A DNA stretch of 64,000 nt from the NCBI RefSeq assembly GCF_001422325.1, contig NZ_LMMR01000004.1, positions 5,752 to 69,751 on the forward strand. The letters are read 5' to 3'. The stretch is from Leifsonia sp. Leaf264. Its GTDB lineage: Bacteria; Actinomycetota; Actinomycetes; Actinomycetales; Microbacteriaceae. Made by a program: the position numbers and the translations under genes. Below, piece after piece: positions 60,870 through 64,000 of the stretch (position 1 is the stretch's first letter; every line of letters starts with the position of its first letter). Under the pieces are notes generated by a model. That model worked only from the letters and a program-made list of their open reading frames with translations, was not told where the DNA came from and ran no database searches.

Positions 60870-62168
60870 ATGGCCGTTGAAGCCTTCGACGTCGTCGACC
60901 TCATCCGCACCAAGCGAGACCACGGCACGCTCTCGACAGCCCAGATCGACTGGCTGATCGACGCCTACACGCGCGGCTACGTCGCCGACGAGCAGATGTC
61001 GGCCATGACCATGGCGATCTTCCTCAACGGCATGAGCCGCAGCGAGATCCGCGACATGACCATGGCGATGATCGCGAGCGGCGAGCGGATGAGCTTCGAC
61101 GCCCTGCCGATGCCGACCACGGACAAGCACTCCACCGGCGGCGTCGGCGACAAGATCACCCTGCCGCTGATGCCTCTCGTCGCGGTGTTCGGCGTGGCCG
61201 TTCCGCAGCTCTCAGGACGCGGCCTCGGCCACACCGGCGGAACGCTGGACAAGCTCGAATCCATCCCCGGGTGGCGTGCCAACCTGACGAACGAGGAGAT
61301 GTTCGCCCAGCTGCGCGACCATGGCGGCGTCATCTCGGCGGCGGGCAGCGGCCTGGCCCCGGCCGACGGCAAGCTCTACGCGCTGCGCGACATCACCGGC
61401 ACGGTCGAGGCGATCCCGCTCATCGCCTCGTCGATCATGTCGAAGAAGATCGCCGAGGGCACCGGCGCCCTGGTGCTCGACGTGAAGTTCGGCTCCGGCG
61501 CCTTCCTCAAGGACATCGAGCGTTCGCGCGAGCTCGCCCGCACCATGGTGGAGCTCGGCGAGGACGCCGGTGTGGCGACATCCGCTCTCCTGACCAACAT
61601 GAACGTGCCACTCGGCCTCGCCATCGGCAACGCCAACGAGGTGCGCGAGAGCGTCGAGGTGCTCGCCGGCGGTGGACCAGCCGACATCGTCGAGCTCACT
61701 GTCGCGCTGGCCCGGGAGATGCTCGCGCTCGTCGGGAAGACCGACGTCGACGTCGAGGCGGCACTGCACGACGGTCGCGCCATGGACAAGTGGCGCGACG
61801 TGATCCGTGCGCAGGGCGGGGACCCGGATGCCGCCCTCCCCGTCGCGCGCGAGACCCACACCGTCGTCGCCGACCGCGACGGCGTGCTCGTGGAGCAGCA
61901 GGCCCTGCCGTTCGGCATCGGCGCCTGGCGTCTCGGCGCCGGGCGCGCCCGCAAACAGGACCCCGTGCAGCACGCGGCCGGCATCGACCTGCACGCCAAG
62001 CCCGGCGACGCCGTGACGGCCGGACAGCCGCTCTTCACGCTCTCGGCGGACGAGCCGGAGCGGTTCGCGCGAGCCCTCGAGGCCGTCGACGGCGCCTGGC
62101 GCATCGGCGACGCCGACGAGCCCGTGCAGGACGGCGGACCGTTGATCGCCGAGCGCATCGGGCGCTGA
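60870..62168 (+). CDS. deoA: Thymidine phosphorylase
   Basis: Phosphorolysis of thymidine or deoxyuridine to base and deoxyribose-1-phosphate. The 432 residues show the family start FDVVDLIRTKRDHGTLSTAQ, the phosphate site DKHSTGGVGDK, the signature SGRGLGHTGGTLDKLESI and SSIMSKKIAEG for pyrimidine binding, and the C-terminal GAGRARKQDPVQHAAGI. It may also accept uridine (a PyNP-type enzyme), which motif reading cannot exclude. It is separated from cdd by 108 nt but is co-oriented. A palindrome follows the stop. Confidence 0.93.
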   Translation: MAVEAFDVVDLIRTKRDHGTLSTAQIDWLIDAYTRGYVADEQMSAMTMAIFLNGMSRSEIRDMTMAMIASGERMSFDALPMPTTDKHSTGGVGDKITLPLMPLVAVFGVAVPQLSGRGLGHTGGTLDKLESIPGWRANLTNEEMFAQLRDHGGVISAAGSGLAPADGKLYALRDITGTVEAIPLIASSIMSKKIAEGTGALVLDVKFGSGAFLKDIERSRELARTMVELGEDAGVATSALLTNMNVPLGLAIGNANEVRESVEVLAGGGPADIVELTVALAREMLALVGKTDVDVEAALHDGRAMDKWRDVIRAQGGDPDAALPVARETHTVVADRDGVLVEQQALPFGIGAWRLGAGRARKQDPVQHAAGIDLHAKPGDAVTAGQPLFTLSADEPERFARALEAVDGAWRIGDADEPVQDGGPLIAERIGR

Positions 62169-62180
62169 CGCGCGACTCCC

Positions 62181-62277
62181 GCCGTGTGAAGGAGATCCCG
62201 CCTCCGTCTGAAGGATCGGAGCGTCCGAACCCTCCATCCGCGCGGATCGTCCCGTTCGAGTTCCTTCAGACGGAGGC
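62181..62277. repeat. REP-like inverted repeat between deoA and add
   Basis: 16-bp inverted repeat, arms GCCTCCGTCTGAAGGA (62200-62215) and its complement (62262-62277), with a 46-nt loop. CCGTGTGAAGG (62182-62192) just before it matches the element after der (13692-13702). No T tract, so termination is uncertain. Related words suggest a dispersed family. Confidence 0.6.
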
Positions 62278-62315
62278 GCAACAAATCAGCGCCCACGGCG
62301 GCCCGGTCGCACCGG

Positions 62316-62328
62316 TAGATTTGAGGAC
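62316..62328 (+). promoter_or_regulatory. Leaderless-type -10 box for add
   Basis: TAGATT (62316-62321) ends 7 nt before the GTG start (62329). TGAGGA between them could instead be read as a weak, very close Shine-Dalgarno. Confidence 0.45.
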
Positions 62329-63453
62329 GTGAACACGATTCCGACGGACTACCTGTTGCCTGGCGGTGGCACGAGCATCAACTCGCTGCCCAAGGTCTCC
62401 CTGCACGACCACCTCGACGGCGGCCTGCGTCCGCAGACCATCATCGAACTGGCAGACGCCATCGGCCTCGACGTCCCGGAGACCGATGCCACAGCCCTGG
62501 CGAGCTGGTTCGCCGACCAGGCCGACTCCGGGTCGCTCGTCGAGTACCTCAAGACCTTCGACGTCACGACGGCCGTCATGCAGACCACGGAGGGCCTCGA
62601 GAGGGTCGCGCGCGAGTTCGTGCAGGACCTGGCGGCCGACGGTGTCATCTACGGCGAGATCCGGTGGGCTCCCGAACAGCACCTCGCTCGGGGCCTCACC
62701 CTCGACCAGGCCGTCGAGGCCGTGCAGGCCGGCATCGAGGCCGGAATCGACGATGTCGCATCCGGCACCGGCAACGGCATCCGCATCGGACAGCTGGTCA
62801 CGGCCATGCGCCACGCCAACCGCGGCCTCGAGATCGCCGAACTCGCCGTGCGTCACCGCTATCGCGGCGTCGTCGGCTTCGACATCGCCGGCGCCGAGCT
62901 GGGCTTCCCGGCGCGCAACCACCTGAGCGCGTTCGACTACCTCGCCAAGGAGTACCTGCCCGTCACCGTGCACGCGGGCGAGGCCGACGGCATCGACAGC
63001 ATCCGCGGCGCGATCTTCGACGGTCGCGCGCTGCGCCTCGGTCACGGCGTTCGTCTCGCCGAGGACATCTCGATCGAGCGCGAGGACGACGACAACACCT
63101 ACGTGACCCTCGGTCCCGTCGCCCAGTGGGTGCGCGACCGCGAGATCGCCCTCGAGCTGTCGCCGTCGTCGAACCTGCAGACGGGGGCCATCGCGGCGTG
63201 GGGCGACGAACTCGTCGACCACCCGTTCGACCTGCTCTACCAGCTCGACTTCCGGGTGACCGTCAACACCGACAACCGACTCATGAGCCGCACCACGATC
63301 AGTCGTGAACTCGCACTGCTGGCGGATGCGTTCTCCTACGACCTCGACGACTTCGAGGTCTTCCAGCTCAACGCGGCCTCGGCGGCGTTCCTCCCGTTGG
63401 AGGATCGCGACGAGCTCATCGAGCAGATCAGCGCAGGCTTCGACGCGGCCTGA
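62329..63453 (+). CDS. add: Adenosine deaminase
   Basis: Converts adenosine and deoxyadenosine to inosine forms. The 374 residues have the metal ligands H26-x-H28 (SLHDHLDGGLRP), TVHAGEAD (ligand His and catalytic Glu), RLGHGVRL and the SPSSNLQT/VTVNTDNR segment with the ligand Asp. Length is typical of bacterial Add. GTG 62329 follows a TAGATT box by 7 nt. It is separated from deoA by a palindrome-containing gap, so it may start its own transcript together with the PTS genes that follow. Confidence 0.93.
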   Translation: MNTIPTDYLLPGGGTSINSLPKVSLHDHLDGGLRPQTIIELADAIGLDVPETDATALASWFADQADSGSLVEYLKTFDVTTAVMQTTEGLERVAREFVQDLAADGVIYGEIRWAPEQHLARGLTLDQAVEAVQAGIEAGIDDVASGTGNGIRIGQLVTAMRHANRGLEIAELAVRHRYRGVVGFDIAGAELGFPARNHLSAFDYLAKEYLPVTVHAGEADGIDSIRGAIFDGRALRLGHGVRLAEDISIEREDDDNTYVTLGPVAQWVRDREIALELSPSSNLQTGAIAAWGDELVDHPFDLLYQLDFRVTVNTDNRLMSRTTISRELALLADAFSYDLDDFEVFQLNAASAAFLPLEDRDELIEQISAGFDAA

Positions 63454-63500
63454 CGCGCCGGTTCCGCTCCACCGCTCCACCGAACGACAGAAGGCCACAC

Positions 63501-63944
63501 GTGCTGCCCCCACTGCCCGACCGCGCCATCAGGCTCGGCGTCGACGCGAACGACTGGCACGACGCGGTGCGTGCCTGCGGGGCGGCTCTCCGGGACTCCG
63601 GGGCGACGACCGATGCCTACACCGAGCGCATGATCGGGGTCATAGAGGAGTTCGGCGCCTACGTCGTCATAGCGCCGGGGTTCGCCCTCGCGCACGCGAG
63701 GCCGGGCAGTGACGTGAAGACCGATGGACTGGCCGTCGTCACTCTCGCCGATCCGGTGCGCTTCGGCCACCCCCACAACGACCCTGTGAGCGTCATCATC
63801 GGCCTCGCCGTCACCACGACGGACGAACACGTCGGTGCCGTGGCCGAACTGGCGAACGTGTTCAACGACGCCGCAGTCATCCCCGCGCTGGCAGCGGCCG
63901 CCGACGACGAGACCGTGCGGAGACTGCTGGGGTATCCATCATGA
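63501..63944 (+). CDS. PTS sugar transporter subunit IIA (mannitol/fructose-type)
   Basis: 147-residue soluble phosphocarrier. The phosphorylated His is H65 in FALAHARPG, the EIIA-Man/Fru-type (PTS_EIIA_2) motif, preceded by YTERMIGVIEEFGAYVVIAP. DPVRFGHPHNDPVSVIIGLA and a C-terminal helical part follow, as in UlaC (ascorbate) or SgaA-like IIA proteins. GTG 63501 has AGAAGG 6 nt upstream. It overlaps the IIB start by 4 nt. The position after add suggests coupled regulation with nucleoside salvage, but the sugar is unknown. Confidence 0.85.
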   Translation: MLPPLPDRAIRLGVDANDWHDAVRACGAALRDSGATTDAYTERMIGVIEEFGAYVVIAPGFALAHARPGSDVKTDGLAVVTLADPVRFGHPHNDPVSVIIGLAVTTTDEHVGAVAELANVFNDAAVIPALAAAADDETVRRLLGYPS

Positions 63945-64000
63945 AGATCGTCGCCATCTGCGGAGCCGGCATCGGCACGTCGGCCATCCTCAAGCTCAAT
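63941..64000 (+). CDS. PTS sugar transporter subunit IIB (partial, cut by window end)
   Basis: The 20 visible residues read MKIVAICGAGIGTSAILKLN, the phosphocysteine loop of the lactose/cellobiose- or ascorbate-type IIB (CGxGxGTS), with the phospho-Cys at residue 7. The ATG overlaps the IIA stop (ATGA). The IIC membrane subunit would be expected next, beyond the window. Confidence 0.8.
   Translation, partial: MKIVAICGAGIGTSAILKLN

Overview
The window is a 64 kb piece of a high-GC actinobacterial chromosome, most likely from the family Microbacteriaceae. The grounds are strong GC bias at third codon positions, many GTG starts and GTGA/ATGA gene overlaps, GTP-type PEP carboxykinase, a RamB-like regulator, a surface protein with an LAxTG-type sorting signal, and the gene order tlyA-nadK-recN-pyrG-nudix-xerD-parA-scpA-scpB-rluB-cmk-der, which is also the order around Rv1693-Rv1713 in Mycobacterium tuberculosis. 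The window is almost entirely ordinary chromosome. I see no prophage, insertion sequence, CRISPR array or tRNA.

Layout. 1-135: 3' end of a 5S rRNA gene and two strong terminators. 187-13649: a dense rightward cluster for ribosome modification, NAD phosphorylation, DNA repair, CTP synthesis, chromosome dimer resolution and condensin loading, tyrosine synthesis, dCMP/CMP phosphorylation and ribosome assembly. 13824-24197: accessory metabolism, with two MFS transporters, a thiolase plus SDR pair, a PadR-controlled membrane protein, a RamB-like regulator and PEP carboxykinase. 24221-25350: a solitary nuclease-like gene bracketed by two related long palindromes. 25392-32406: an ABC exporter, a tiny HTH protein with twin operators, a three-gene ABC-2 transporter, an MHS-type transporter and a small membrane protein. 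32454-36164: the riboflavin operon ribD-ribE-ribBA-ribH behind an FMN riboswitch. 36206-43615: a SorC-type regulator divergent from a GlpD-like dehydrogenase, then HAD, GNAT, trpS, xth and yihY genes. 43873-48687: a 1604-residue cell-wall-anchored VWA/DUF11 protein. 48783-52273: succinate dehydrogenase sdhCDAB. 52475-53587: mannose-1-phosphate guanylyltransferase. 53641-64000: a nucleoside uptake and salvage block (two BMP lipoproteins, ABC ATPase, two permeases, cytidine deaminase, thymidine phosphorylase, adenosine deaminase) running into a PTS locus cut by the window end.

The most notable non-gene signals are these. (1) At least fourteen start codons lie 6-8 nt downstream of a TANNNT (or near) -10 box, which predicts leaderless or near-leaderless mRNAs. 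In three of these promoters, palindromic operators sit exactly on the promoter elements. (2) Palindromic REP-like elements flank the orphan nuclease-like gene, and a second family recurs after der and after deoA. (3) The large surface protein carries two copies of a C-terminal domain I cannot assign to a named family. (4) The hexamer GCATCC/GGATGC recurs in coding sequence even where it forces the otherwise rare Ala codon GCA. All functional statements rest on reading motifs by eye; no database search was possible.
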